From CAWIXB01 sp963839955 (GTDB taxonomy: Bacteria > Actinomycetota > Actinomycetes > JACCUZ01): a stretch of 64,000 nucleotides of DNA. The position numbers were made by a program, and so were the translations under genes. The notes under the pieces were generated by a model. The model did not search any database. It worked only from the letters and a program-made list of their open reading frames with translations, and was not told the DNA's origin. Location: the NCBI GenBank assembly GCA_963839955.1, contig CAWIXB010000001.1, positions 1,054,001 to 1,118,000 on the forward strand. The letters are read 5' to 3'. Shown here one piece after another: positions 1 to 8,230 of the stretch (position 1 is its first letter; each line of letters starts with the position of its first letter).

Positions 1-195
1 ATCGACTACCGTGTGCGCATCGTCGACGCGGCCCACGGCACCGACGCCGTCACCCGGGTGCTGATCGAGACCAGTGACGGCGAGACCTCCTGGGAGACCG
101 TCGGGGTGCACGCCAACATCATCGAGGCGTCGTGGGAGGCGCTGATCGACGCGGTGACGTACGGGCTGTTGCGCCATCACGGCCAGCTGGGGTGA
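1..195 (+). CDS. cimA: Citramalate synthase-like, C-terminal fragment
   Basis: The window opens inside this gene; only 64 codons and the stop remain, read in frame from base 1. The visible tail (VRIVDAAHGTDAVTRVLIET, then a stretch ending HHGQLG) resembles the C-terminal regulatory region of the citramalate / 2-isopropylmalate synthase family, where the last residues form the allosteric domain for branched-chain amino acid synthesis. The catalytic TIM barrel lies outside the window, so the choice of CimA over LeuA-like paralogs comes from tail resemblance and from the downstream FAH-gltX order. The family call is fairly safe; the exact name is less so. Confidence 0.6.
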   Translation: MDYRVRIVDAAHGTDAVTRVLIETSDGETSWETVGVHANIIEASWEALIDAVTYGLLRHHGQLG

Positions 196-233
196 CGCTC
201 GGAGTGGGCCCACCGTCCGGGTAGCCTCGCCTG

Positions 234-1052
234 ATGCGTATTGCGAGATTCTCGGCCGATGGCGGGGCTTCCTTCGGCGTGGTCGAGGGGGAGGGTGACA
301 GCGTCGCCGGCGGCGACACCGGCACGGCCTCCGGGCTGACGGTACGGCGCATCGACGGCCACCCGTTCGCCCCATTCCAGGTGGTCGGTGAGCCCTACGC
401 CATCGAGGACGTCCGGCTGGTCGCACCGGTGCTGCCCAGCAAAGTCGTGGCTATCGGGCGCAACTACGCCGAGCACGCCAAGGAGCTCGGCAACGAGGTC
501 GACGAGCACCCGATCGTCTTCCTCAAGCCGTCGACGTCGGTCATCGGCCCCGGTGAGGCGATCCAGTACCCGGCAGGCGTCTCCGACGACGTGCACTTCG
601 AGGGCGAGCTGGCCGTCGTCATCGGGCGGCTGTGCCGGGAGGTCCCCGTCGAGCGGGCCTCCGACGTCGTGCTCGGGTTCACCTGTGCCAACGACGTGAC
701 GGCACGCGACCTGCAGAAGGCCGAGAAGCAGTGGGGCCGCGCCAAGGGCTTCGACACCTTCTGCCCGATCGGCCCGTGGATCGAGACCGACCTGGCCGGC
801 TCGCTGGACGCGGACCTGGCGATCACGACCACGGTCGGGGGCGACCTCCGCCAGGCCGGGCGCACCTCGCAGATGATCCACGGCGTCGCCAAGCTGATCG
901 CGCACGTGAGCGAGGCGATGACGTTGCTGCCCGGCGACATCCTGCTGACCGGCACGCCCGCCGGCGTCGGACCGCTCGCGGTGGGCGACACGGTGTCCGT
1001 GACGATCGAAGGCGTCGGCACGCTGACGAACAGGGTGGTCGCCCGTGGCTGA
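234..1052 (+). CDS. Fumarylacetoacetate hydrolase (FAH) family protein
   Basis: A 272-residue cytoplasmic enzyme of the FAH superfamily, whose members hydrolyse, decarboxylate or hydrate small 2-oxo acids with a divalent metal. An N-terminal cap of about 60 residues precedes GRNYAEHAKELG (about 76-87), the acidic metal-site segment HFEGELAVVIG and the closing LLTGTPAGVG motif, all typical of the short FAHD1/YcgM-like class. The stop overlaps the gltX GTG start by 8 bases, so the two genes are probably cotranscribed. Genes of this type often precede gltX in actinobacteria. The substrate cannot be told from sequence; oxaloacetate or acylpyruvate activity is the usual guess. A second FAH-family gene lies at 16010-16885. 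Confidence 0.88.
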   Translation: MRIARFSADGGASFGVVEGEGDSVAGGDTGTASGLTVRRIDGHPFAPFQVVGEPYAIEDVRLVAPVLPSKVVAIGRNYAEHAKELGNEVDEHPIVFLKPSTSVIGPGEAIQYPAGVSDDVHFEGELAVVIGRLCREVPVERASDVVLGFTCANDVTARDLQKAEKQWGRAKGFDTFCPIGPWIETDLAGSLDADLAITTTVGGDLRQAGRTSQMIHGVAKLIAHVSEAMTLLPGDILLTGTPAGVGPLAVGDTVSVTIEGVGTLTNRVVARG

Positions 1053-2526
1053 CACCGGCGTACGCACTCGCTTCGCTCCCTCGCCCAGCGGCGACCTGCA
1101 CGTCGGCAACATCCGCACCGCGCTCTACGCCTGGGCCTACGCGCGCCACACCGGCGGCACGTTCGTGCTGCGCATCGAGGACACCGACCGGGCGCGGGTG
1201 ACGCCGGAGAACATCCACGCCGCCATGGACTCGCTGCGCTGGCTCGGTCTCGACTGGGACGAGGGGCCCGAGGTCGGCGGAGACCACGGTCCCTACCTGC
1301 AGAGCGAGCGGTTGCACCTCTACGCCGAGTGGGCCCAGCGCTTCATCGACGACGGTGCGGCCTATCACTGCTACTGCACGCCGGAAGAGCTCGAGGAACG
1401 GCGCGAGGCGCAGCGGGCCGCCGGCAAACCGCCGGGGTACGACGGGAAGTGCCGCTCTCTGTCCGACGAGACGGTCGAGGCGTACCGCGTCGAGGGCCGG
1501 CAGCCGGTCGTGCGCTTCCGGATGCCCGAAGGGTCGACCACGTTCAAGGACGCCGTGCGCGGCGAGGTGAGCTTCGACCACGCGAACGTGCCCGACTTCG
1601 TGCTCGCGCGCGCCGACGGCTCGCCGCTGTACACACTCGCTGCCGCCGCCGACGACGTGCTGATGAAGATCACCCATGTGGTGCGCGGCGAAGACCTGCT
1701 CTCCTCGACGCCGCGTCAGATCGCCGTCTACCGCGCGATGGGCGTTGCCGACGACGCGATGCCCGTCTTCGCCCACCTGCCGTTCGTCATGGGCGAAGGG
1801 AACAGCAAGCTCTCCAAGCGGCTCGCATCGTCGTCCATCGGCTACTACCGCCAGGAGGGTTTCCTCCCCGAGGCGGTGTGCAACTACCTTGCGTTGCTCG
1901 GCTGGTCGCTCGGTGACGACCGCGAGGACTTCACGCTCGAGGAGATGACTGCGGCGTTCACGCTGGAGCGGGTCAACCGCAACCCGGCGCGCTTCGACCT
2001 GCACAAGCTCGAGGCCATCAACGGCGACAAGATTCGCGCGCTCACGCCCGAGGACCTCGTCACCCGCCTCCTGCCCGTGCTGCAGCACGCGGGTCTCGTC
2101 TCGCACGAGCCCACTGACGAGGAGCTGCGCGTGGTCGCCGGCGGAGCGCCCCTGGTGCAGGAGCGCATGGTGCATCTCGTCGAGGTCGTCGACATGCTGG
2201 GCTTCCTGCTCGTCGACGACGATCACTTCACCGTCGACGAGGACGCGGCGGCGCGCTCGCTCACGGCCGAGCAGGTGCCGACGCTGGAGGCGGCGCTTGC
2301 GGCGCTCGAGGCGCTCGACGACTGGGAGACCAGCGCGATCGAGAGCGCGTTGCGGTCCGGCCTGGTCGACGGGCTGGGCATCAAGCCGAAGCACGCGTTC
2401 GGGCCGGTGCGCGTCGCGGTCACCGGCCGCCGCGTGTCGCCGCCGCTGTTCGAGTCCCTCGAGCTGCTCGGCCGCGAGCCGACCCTGTCCCGGTTGCGGC
2501 AGGGTCTCGAGATGGCACGGCAGTGA
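1045..2526 (+). CDS. gltX: Glutamyl-tRNA synthetase
   Basis: Class I aminoacyl-tRNA synthetase that charges tRNA-Glu with glutamate. The 493-residue protein starts at a GTG overlapping the previous stop. The HIGH-type ATP signature appears as PSPSGDLHVGN near residues 13-23, and the KMSKS-type motif as SKLSKRL after GEGN. The C-terminal half is the all-helical anticodon-binding part of bacterial GltX. The cognate tRNA-Glu(CUC) lies 1.2 kb downstream, after tRNA-Gln. In actinobacteria this enzyme usually also mischarges tRNA-Gln for amidation by GatCAB; that is family knowledge, not visible here. Length and motifs are normal. Confidence 0.97.
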   Translation: MADTGVRTRFAPSPSGDLHVGNIRTALYAWAYARHTGGTFVLRIEDTDRARVTPENIHAAMDSLRWLGLDWDEGPEVGGDHGPYLQSERLHLYAEWAQRFIDDGAAYHCYCTPEELEERREAQRAAGKPPGYDGKCRSLSDETVEAYRVEGRQPVVRFRMPEGSTTFKDAVRGEVSFDHANVPDFVLARADGSPLYTLAAAADDVLMKITHVVRGEDLLSSTPRQIAVYRAMGVADDAMPVFAHLPFVMGEGNSKLSKRLASSSIGYYRQEGFLPEAVCNYLALLGWSLGDDREDFTLEEMTAAFTLERVNRNPARFDLHKLEAINGDKIRALTPEDLVTRLLPVLQHAGLVSHEPTDEELRVVAGGAPLVQERMVHLVEVVDMLGFLLVDDDHFTVDEDAAARSLTAEQVPTLEAALAALEALDDWETSAIESALRSGLVDGLGIKPKHAFGPVRVAVTGRRVSPPLFESLELLGREPTLSRLRQGLEMARQ

Positions 2527-2530
2527 CCCG

Positions 2531-3550
2531 TTGAGCTTGACCGTGCACGACGGGGTGGGAGACCGCTACCCGCAGCTGCTGCGGACCTCGCGATACCGGT
2601 GGTGGCGCCCGCTGCTCGGGCTGGTGCTCGCGGCCGCCATTGTCTTCGCCGGCGCCATCGTGGTGGTGGTCGTCATCGGCGCGGTGAGCGCGCTCGCGGG
2701 CGTCGACCAGGACGTGCAGGAGTCGCTCGGTGCGGACTCCCCATGGGGTCTGCTTGCCAACAACCTGCTCATCGCCCTGGTGCTGCCTGCGGTCCTGCTT
2801 GCCGTGTTCGTCGTGCACCGGGAGCCGGCCGGGACGCTGTCCTCGGTCTCTGGTCGGCTGCGCAGACAGTTGCTGCTCCGTCTGCTGCCGCTCGGGTTCG
2901 CTGTCGTGCTGGTGTTCTTCGCCGTCAGCTTCGCGGTGCCCCCGGCAGGGGTAGGCGACATCGACGTGCCCGGGGCGTCCACCCTCGTGGGTCTCCTCGT
3001 GGTCATCGTGCTGACCACGCCGCTGCAGGCCGCCGCGGAGGAGTACGGCTTCCGCGGCTACCTCACCCAGGCGGTGGCGTCGTGGTTCCCCCGGCCGCTC
3101 GTCGGGACCGTCCTCGCGGCCGTGGTGAGCGCGTTGCTGTTCGCGCTGGCGCACGGTGGGCAGGAGCCGGCGCTCTTCCTCGACCGTTTCGCGTTCGGGC
3201 TGGTCGCGTCGTGGCTGGTGTGGCGCACCGGAGGCCTCGAGGCGTCGCTGGTGCTGCATGTTGCCAACAACATGGTCAGCCTGAGCTGGACGGCGGCCAC
3301 GGGGTCGATCGAGGAGGCTCTCTCGGTGTCGTCCCTGGACTGGCCGTATGCCGTGCTCGACGTGCTCATGATGCTCGTTTTCGCTTGGCTGGCCGACCGG
3401 TTGGCGCGCCGGCTCGGGACCGCGGTACGCCGGGAGCCCTCGGGCGCCCCGGGAGGCGTTTTGTCCGCCACGAACGAGGTCGGCTATCGTGGGCAGCGGT
3501 CCGAAGGCTCGCTCCGGCGAGACGACGACCGCCCTTGGGGTATGGGGTAA
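2531..3550 (+). CDS. CPBP family intramembrane metalloprotease
   Basis: A polytopic membrane protein of about 339 residues with the three CPBP (Abi/Rce1-like) active-site motifs: EEYGFRG (the EExxxR motif), a helix with the conserved His in ALAHGG, and HVANN (HxxxN). The preceding helices are very hydrophobic. CPBP proteins are glutamic/metal-dependent intramembrane proteases or protein-maturation factors; the substrate is unknown. The start is uncertain: TTG 2531, four bases after the gltX stop, or GTG 2543; neither has a strong ribosome site. The last 15 bases, including the stop TAA, lie inside the tRNA-Gln gene, so the charged C-terminal tail is fixed partly by tRNA sequence. Confidence 0.85.
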   Translation: MSLTVHDGVGDRYPQLLRTSRYRWWRPLLGLVLAAAIVFAGAIVVVVVIGAVSALAGVDQDVQESLGADSPWGLLANNLLIALVLPAVLLAVFVVHREPAGTLSSVSGRLRRQLLLRLLPLGFAVVLVFFAVSFAVPPAGVGDIDVPGASTLVGLLVVIVLTTPLQAAAEEYGFRGYLTQAVASWFPRPLVGTVLAAVVSALLFALAHGGQEPALFLDRFAFGLVASWLVWRTGGLEASLVLHVANNMVSLSWTAATGSIEEALSVSSLDWPYAVLDVLMMLVFAWLADRLARRLGTAVRREPSGAPGGVLSATNEVGYRGQRSEGSLRRDDDRPWGMG

Positions 3551-3607
3551 TTGGCAGCCCGGCTGATTCTGGTTCAGCTAGTCTAGGTTCGAGTCCTGGT
3601 ACCCCAG
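3536..3607 (+). tRNA. tRNA-Gln (anticodon CUG)
   Basis: A complete 72-base cloverleaf. The 7-bp acceptor TGGGGTA/TACCCCA opens with the U1-A72 pair usual for bacterial tRNA-Gln. The D stem is GGGT/GCCC, the anticodon stem GCTGA/TCAGC with loop TTCTGGT (anticodon CTG), and the T arm CTAGG-TTCGAGT-CCTGG. CCA is not encoded. The 5' end overlaps the end of the CPBP protease gene by 15 bases. Confidence 0.95.
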
Positions 3608-3686
3608 CTGAGCTCCCCTCGAGTGGATCGGTGGCGGCCCGCCCGCTACAGTTTCGGTCCGCGACGCCGTTCGTCGTCGCTCACGA

Positions 3687-3759
3687 GGCCCCGTTGTGTA
3701 GTGGCCTAGCACGCCGCCCTCTCAAGGCGGTAGCGCGGGTTCGAATCCCGTCGGGGCTA
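3687..3759 (+). tRNA. tRNA-Glu (anticodon CUC)
   Basis: A complete 73-base cloverleaf: acceptor GGCCCCG/CGGGGCT (first pair G-U), D stem GTGT/GCAC, anticodon stem CCGCC/GGCGG with loop CTCTCAA (anticodon CTC), T arm GCGGG-TTCGAAT-CCCGT, discriminator A. CCA is not encoded. It follows tRNA-Gln by 79 bases, and a strong terminator starts 5 bases after it. It marks the left edge of the accessory operon. Confidence 0.96.
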
Positions 3760-3764
3760 CATCC

Positions 3765-3794
3765 AAAGGCCCAGGTCACCCGACCTGGGCCTTT
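3765..3794 (+). terminator. Intrinsic terminator after tRNA-Glu
   Basis: A perfect 13-bp stem AAAGGCCCAGGTC / GACCTGGGCCTTT with a 4-base loop ACCC. The A-run and T-run at its ends could make it work in both directions. It closes the gltX/tRNA unit and insulates the operon whose promoter begins about 70 bases later. Confidence 0.9.
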
Positions 3795-3861
3795 GTCATC
3801 CGACGTGGCTCCCTTGGCGATCTCGACCACCCGCGGAGCTCCTCGAGTTGGCGAACTTCCG

Positions 3862-3890
3862 TTGACGGCCCCGCTTCGCAGGTGTACAAC
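3862..3890 (+). promoter_or_regulatory. Sigma70-type promoter of the accessory operon
   Basis: TTGACG (3862-3867), a 17-base spacer, then TACAAC (3885-3890): close to consensus in both boxes with ideal spacing. Transcription would begin near 3897, just before the palindrome at 3903-3918. No other promoter-like sequence of this quality was seen within the operon. Confidence 0.7.
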
Positions 3891-3902
3891 CGAAACTGCA
3901 TG

Positions 3903-3918
3903 CGACTGTATACAGTCG
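3903..3918 (+). promoter_or_regulatory. Perfect 16-bp palindrome, probable GntR/FCD operator
   Basis: CGACTGTATACAGTCG is perfectly self-complementary. Its GTATAC core matches the style of operators bound by FCD-type GntR regulators such as UxuR/ExuR. It falls at roughly +6 to +21 relative to the predicted start site, where a bound protein would block initiation or early elongation. The operon encodes its own FCD regulator at 9496-10269, the natural candidate ligand. Confidence 0.72.
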
Positions 3919-3992
3919 AATACCAAACGTTCTTCGACCGGCCCGAGTGGCGGTTGCGCCGCCGGACCTCATGGGAAATGGGTGAAGGCGCT

Positions 3993-4895
3993 GTGAGAAG
4001 GCTCGTGGTTGTTTCAGCGTTCGCGATCCTCGCCTTGGTCGCATGTGGCGACTCCTCAGACTCTGGGGGTTCGTCCGCGCCGGGCGCCGAGGCCGCCGAG
4101 GCCGGGAAGGTCCCCAGCGAGCTCTCCACCGGCGGCAAGATGCAGGTGTGCGTCGATCCGACCTATCCGCCCGCTGAGTTCACCGATACGGCGGGCGGCA
4201 CGCTGCAAGGGTTCGACATCGACATGGGCGAGGGCATCGCCAAGCACCTGGGCCTCGAGGTCGCCTGGGTCAACACGAAGTTCGACGCGATCATCCCCGC
4301 GTTGACGTCCAAGAAGTGCAACCTGGTGATCAGCGCCCTCACCAACAGCGAGGAGCGGCGCGAGATCATCGATTTCGTCGACTATGTGTCGGTCGGGTCG
4401 GCGTTCCTGGTGCCGCCCGGCAACCCGAAGGGGCTCACCTCTATCGACGACCTTTGTGGCACCGACGCAGCCATGATCATCGGCGAGAACTGGAAGACCT
4501 ACCTCGACGAGCAGAGCGCGAAGTGCAAGACCGCCGGCAAGTCCGCGGTGAAGGTCAGCGAGTACAACACCTCCTCGGACGAACTCAAGCAGCTCGCCCT
4601 CGGTCGAGTCGACCTCATCGTCACCAACACCCTGAACGGCGCCTACCTCGTGACACAGCCGCCAGGCAAGGGAAGCGCGGAACTCGCGAAAGCCGAGCCC
4701 TTCACGCTCAACGCGTTGGGTATCGGCGTTCGCAAGGGCGAGGACGAGGTGTTGAAGGTCGTCACCGAGGCCGTCCAGGCCCTGTACGACTCAGGGGAGA
4801 TGGAGCAGTTCTTCGTCGACCAGGGCGTCGGCGACGCCTTCCTTCCGAAGCGGCCCGAGTACCCACCCGTCACACCCACCGCGTCCCCCTCGTAG
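3993..4895 (+). CDS. ABC transporter substrate-binding lipoprotein, amino-acid family 3
   Basis: The binding protein of an amino-acid-type ABC importer, about 300 residues. From GTG 3993 it begins with a short lipoprotein signal, MRRLVVVSAFAILALVAC, with Cys18 as the lipidated residue. GTGAAGG lies just upstream as ribosome site; an in-frame ATG at 3978 is the alternative. After a Gly/Ser-rich linker comes the family-3 fold: MQVCVDPTYPPAEF, GFDIDMGEGIAKHLGLEV and a segment starting FDAIIPALTSKKC, as in Gln/His/cystine/ectoine-binding proteins. The ligand is unknown; an amino-acid-like zwitterion is likely. First gene of the accessory operon, with its permease and ATPase next. Confidence 0.9.
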   Translation: MRRLVVVSAFAILALVACGDSSDSGGSSAPGAEAAEAGKVPSELSTGGKMQVCVDPTYPPAEFTDTAGGTLQGFDIDMGEGIAKHLGLEVAWVNTKFDAIIPALTSKKCNLVISALTNSEERREIIDFVDYVSVGSAFLVPPGNPKGLTSIDDLCGTDAAMIIGENWKTYLDEQSAKCKTAGKSAVKVSEYNTSSDELKQLALGRVDLIVTNTLNGAYLVTQPPGKGSAELAKAEPFTLNALGIGVRKGEDEVLKVVTEAVQALYDSGEMEQFFVDQGVGDAFLPKRPEYPPVTPTASPS

Positions 4896-4953
4896 TCACT
4901 CCGGACGCACGGCAGCCAACGCACGACCAACGATGGAACACGGAGGCGCCGCC

Positions 4954-5766
4954 ATGCTTGCTCACCCGCTGGCGGCGAGCTTCGACCTGGACTTCTTCCT
5001 CGACTTCGTCTTCACACCGCCCGAGGCCTTGCTCATCGGCGTTCTCATCACCGTCGTCACGGCAGTGATAGCCCAGACGGTGGGCACGGTCATCGGTCTC
5101 TTCTCAGCCCTGGCCACGCTGTCGCGGATCGCTCCGGTCCGCTACCTCGCGGCCGGGTACGTGTGGCTCTTCCGCGGACTTCCGACGCTCGTCATCATCT
5201 TCCTCGTCTACTTCGGCCTGCCTTCAGTGCTGGGCTTCGACCTCTTCCCCACCGACTCGAACCTGGCCGGCATATCGGTCAACGGCGCGATTGTCGCAGG
5301 CACCGTCGCTCTCGCCATCAACGAGGGCGCGTACATGAGCGAGATCATCCGCGCGGGCATCCAGTCCGTCGACTCCGGTCAACGAGAGGCCGCCCTCTCG
5401 GTGGGGATGACGTCACGACGGTCGATGCGCCACATCGTCATGCCGCAGGCGGCGCGTGTCATCGTCCCTCCCCTCGGCAACGACTTCATCAACATGCTCA
5501 AGACCACCTCGCTGCTGAGCGTCATCGGTGTCCAGGAGTTGTTCCGCGTGGCCGAGGGCGTCAACGCGGAGACCTTCAAGACCTTCGAGGCGTTTCTCGG
5601 GGCAGCCGTCTACTACTTGGCGCTCGTGACGCTGTTCACCTTCCTGCAGAAGCGTGTGGAGAACCGACTGTCAGTGCATCTCGTCACTGAACAACGATCC
5701 GTTCACGCCCACGGGTCCCGCGCCGGAACCCTCCCAGCCAGCCCGGTCGGTGAGCACCGTGCCTGA
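4954..5766 (+). CDS. ABC transporter permease, HisM/GlnP type
   Basis: Membrane subunit of the amino-acid importer, about 270 residues. Hydrophobic helices precede the conserved cytoplasmic EAA loop (EAALSVGMTSRRSMRHIVMPQA), the coupling site for the ATPase. ATG 4954 is chosen because GGAGG lies 7 bases before it; an in-frame ATG at 4933 has no such site. A single permease implies a homodimeric channel. The last 17 bases overlap the chosen start of the ATPase gene, which argues for translational coupling. Confidence 0.92.
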   Translation: MLAHPLAASFDLDFFLDFVFTPPEALLIGVLITVVTAVIAQTVGTVIGLFSALATLSRIAPVRYLAAGYVWLFRGLPTLVIIFLVYFGLPSVLGFDLFPTDSNLAGISVNGAIVAGTVALAINEGAYMSEIIRAGIQSVDSGQREAALSVGMTSRRSMRHIVMPQAARVIVPPLGNDFINMLKTTSLLSVIGVQELFRVAEGVNAETFKTFEAFLGAAVYYLALVTLFTFLQKRVENRLSVHLVTEQRSVHAHGSRAGTLPASPVGEHRA

Positions 5767-6559
5767 GGTCCTCGGCGTCCCCGTCGCAGTTCCGGACACC
5801 AGGTTGGTCGTCGACGCCCGCCAGATCCACAAGTGGTACGGCGATTCCCATGTCCTGCAGGGTGTGGATCTGCGTGTTCAGCGTGGTCAGGTGGTGGTCA
5901 TCGTCGGCCCGTCCGGCTCGGGGAAGACGACCCTCCTCCGCTGCATGAACTGCCTCTCCACCTACGACGAAGGCCGTCTGTACGTCAACGGCGAGCTGGT
6001 CGGCTACCGAGAAACCAGTAAGGGTCTTGTCCCACAGCGAGAAAAGCTGATCGCCGAACAGCGGCGCCAGGTCGGCATGGTCTTCCAACGGTTCAACCTC
6101 TTCGCGCATCGGACGGCGCTGCGAAATATCACGGAGGGCCTGCGTCGCGTCCAAAACATGCCCAAGCCGGAAGCCGACGAGATCGGTCGGCTGCTGCTCT
6201 CCCGGGTGGGCTTGGGCGACAAGGAGGGTGCATACCCGAGTCAGCTGTCGGGCGGTCAGCAACAACGGGTGGCGATCTGCCGCGCGCTGGCGATGAAGCC
6301 AGTCCTGATGTTGTTCGACGAGCCGACGAGCGCGCTGGATCCGGAGATGGTCGGGGAGGTCCTCGTGGTGATGAAGGAACTCGCACTCGAAGGTATGACG
6401 ATGATCACCGTGACGCACGAGATCGGCTTCGCACGAGAGGCCGCGAACTGGGTCGTGATGATGGAGCAGGGCCGGATCATCGAAGAAGGCCCACCTGATG
6501 CCGTCTTCGACAACCCGCAGCACAGGCGCACTCAGAGTTTCCTGTCCAAGGTCATTTAG
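5750..6559 (+). CDS. ABC transporter ATP-binding protein, polar amino-acid type
   Basis: Energising subunit of the importer, about 269 residues. It has Walker A (GPSGSGKTT), the ABC signature (LSGGQQQR), Walker B (VLMLFDEPTSALDPE) and the switch His (TVTHE), and resembles GlnQ/HisP/EhuA. GTG 5750 overlaps the permease by 17 bases; GTG 5759 is also possible, and neither has a clear ribosome site, as expected for a coupled gene. A residue stretch of about 20 between the P-loop and Q-loop (RLYVNGELVGYRETSKG...) is somewhat longer than usual but is seen in ectoine-type ATPases. Confidence 0.93.
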   Translation: MSTVPEVLGVPVAVPDTRLVVDARQIHKWYGDSHVLQGVDLRVQRGQVVVIVGPSGSGKTTLLRCMNCLSTYDEGRLYVNGELVGYRETSKGLVPQREKLIAEQRRQVGMVFQRFNLFAHRTALRNITEGLRRVQNMPKPEADEIGRLLLSRVGLGDKEGAYPSQLSGGQQQRVAICRALAMKPVLMLFDEPTSALDPEMVGEVLVVMKELALEGMTMITVTHEIGFAREAANWVVMMEQGRIIEEGPPDAVFDNPQHRRTQSFLSKVI

Positions 6560-6581
6560 CGTCCTGACCGGAAGGTTGATG

Positions 6582-8198
6582 ATGACGAAGCAAGGCCTCG
6601 TTCTCCACAACGGCGTGGTGCGGACCATGGCGCCGGCCGGCGTGGTTGAGGCGGTCGGCATCACCGACGGTCGCATCGTCGCCGTCGGCCCGATGGACAG
6701 CGTCCGGGCAGCTGTCGGCGGGGATGCCTACTCGCTCGATCTGGGGGGACGGACGGCTCTCCCGGGGTTCATCGATGCCCACAACCACCCGGTGACCAAC
6801 GCGCAGGAGGATGTGTCGCTCGACCTCGCGGACGTGACGTCGCTCGATGAGCTTCGAACCGCGGTCGCCGTCGCGGCGAGTGAACGCCCACCTGGCGACT
6901 ACGTACGTGGCATGGGGCTCGACTACGGCAGCTTCGAGCGGCTGCCGACGCGCTGGGATCTGGACGACGCTGCTCCCTCTCACCCGGTACTGCTCTCCCT
7001 CGCCGGCGGGCACTTCGTCCTCGGTAACACCGCAGCCCTCAAGGCACGTGGGGTGTCGGACGACACTCCTGATCCGGCGGGCGGTCACCTGGTGCGCGAC
7101 GATCGCGGTCGTCTGACCGGTCTCAGCCTGGACGGTGCAACCAGCCTGATGGTGCCGGGTGTGGACATCGGCCATCACGGGCCGAATCTCCACGCCTTCG
7201 ATGACACTGGCGTGCTGGCCGAGCGCCTGGGTCGTCTGTACGAGAAGTACTTGTCTCATGGCATCACGACCATTGCCGACCTCCAGATGTCCCGCACCGA
7301 GCTCGCGGTGTACCAACGCGCCCGTCGCGACGGGGTGCTGCACATCCGGACCGTGTGCTTCGCACTCTCACACCAGCTCGAGCATCTCGTGGCGCTCGGG
7401 ATTGAGAGCGGGTTCGGCGACAAGTGGTTGCGCCTGGCGGGGGTCAAGTTCTACGTCGATGGGACGCTCAACGGTGGGACCGTCGCATTCTCGGATGAAC
7501 ACCGCAGCCGGGCGCAGAGCAGGTACGGCTTTCCAGCGACCCTCTTCTGGGATCGGGGCGAGCTGGTCGCCGCGGTCTCCAAGGCCAATTCGCACGGTCT
7601 GTCAGCCGCGATCCACTGTCACGGAGACATCGGCATCGGCATGGCCATCGATGCCATCGAGGGTGCAGGTCGGCTGTCACGCCCGGCAACGATCCGCAAC
7701 CGCTTCGAACACGTCAGCTTCCCGACCGCAGAGCACCTGCGCCGGATGGTCGACCAGGACGTCCGTGCCGTGGTCCAGCCGGTGATGGTCCACAACTACG
7801 GAGACACGCTGCGCGATGTCTACGGTGACGAGGCTCTCCACATCCAGCCGTACCGAGCCGAGATCGAGGCTGGGATGACCGTCGTACCCAGCGGCGACAA
7901 CATCGTGCCGATCGAGCCGCTCAGAGTCATGCAGCAGAGCGTCCTGAGACTGTCGAGGACGGGACAGAACATGGGCGACGAAGAGGTGCTGACCGCGGAA
8001 GAGGCGCTCAGGGGGTACACGATCGAGGGCGCCAGGGCGTTGGGCATCGAAGCCGACGTCGGTTCCCTGGAAGTTGGCAAGCTTGCCGACGTCGTCGTGG
8101 TCGACGGTGACCCGCTCACGGTGGACGCCGCGAAGATCGGTGACCTGCAACCCTGGCTGACTGTCGTGGAAGGCGCGATTGCCTGGCGTCGTCCCTAG
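6582..8198 (+). CDS. YtcJ-like amidohydrolase (Amidohydro_3)
   Basis: A 538-residue metal-dependent hydrolase. The N-terminal beta-sandwich is followed by the HxH metal motif GFIDAHNHP (His67, His69), a mid-barrel segment VKFYVDGTLNGGTVAF, HCHGD on a later strand, and a C-terminal return to the sandwich (LEVGKLADVVVVDGDPL). This matches YtcJ/AepA-like members of the amidohydrolase superfamily, which cleave amide, carbamoyl or related C-N bonds; no natural substrate is firmly established for most. ATG 6582 has GGAAGG 6 bases upstream; ATG 6579 is the alternative. It follows the transporter by 22 bases, so the imported compound or its product is a plausible substrate. Confidence 0.88.
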   Translation: MTKQGLVLHNGVVRTMAPAGVVEAVGITDGRIVAVGPMDSVRAAVGGDAYSLDLGGRTALPGFIDAHNHPVTNAQEDVSLDLADVTSLDELRTAVAVAASERPPGDYVRGMGLDYGSFERLPTRWDLDDAAPSHPVLLSLAGGHFVLGNTAALKARGVSDDTPDPAGGHLVRDDRGRLTGLSLDGATSLMVPGVDIGHHGPNLHAFDDTGVLAERLGRLYEKYLSHGITTIADLQMSRTELAVYQRARRDGVLHIRTVCFALSHQLEHLVALGIESGFGDKWLRLAGVKFYVDGTLNGGTVAFSDEHRSRAQSRYGFPATLFWDRGELVAAVSKANSHGLSAAIHCHGDIGIGMAIDAIEGAGRLSRPATIRNRFEHVSFPTAEHLRRMVDQDVRAVVQPVMVHNYGDTLRDVYGDEALHIQPYRAEIEAGMTVVPSGDNIVPIEPLRVMQQSVLRLSRTGQNMGDEEVLTAEEALRGYTIEGARALGIEADVGSLEVGKLADVVVVDGDPLTVDAAKIGDLQPWLTVVEGAIAWRRP

Positions 8199-8230
8199 CT
8201 CACTTGACCGGCCGAAAGGAGAGGAAAGCA

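Noticed and set aside
3760..3861. Attachment-site duplication of the tRNA-Glu 3' end near 16880
   Set aside because: I compared the tRNA end with 16850-16950 and found no repeat longer than a few bases; the integration model rests on context only.
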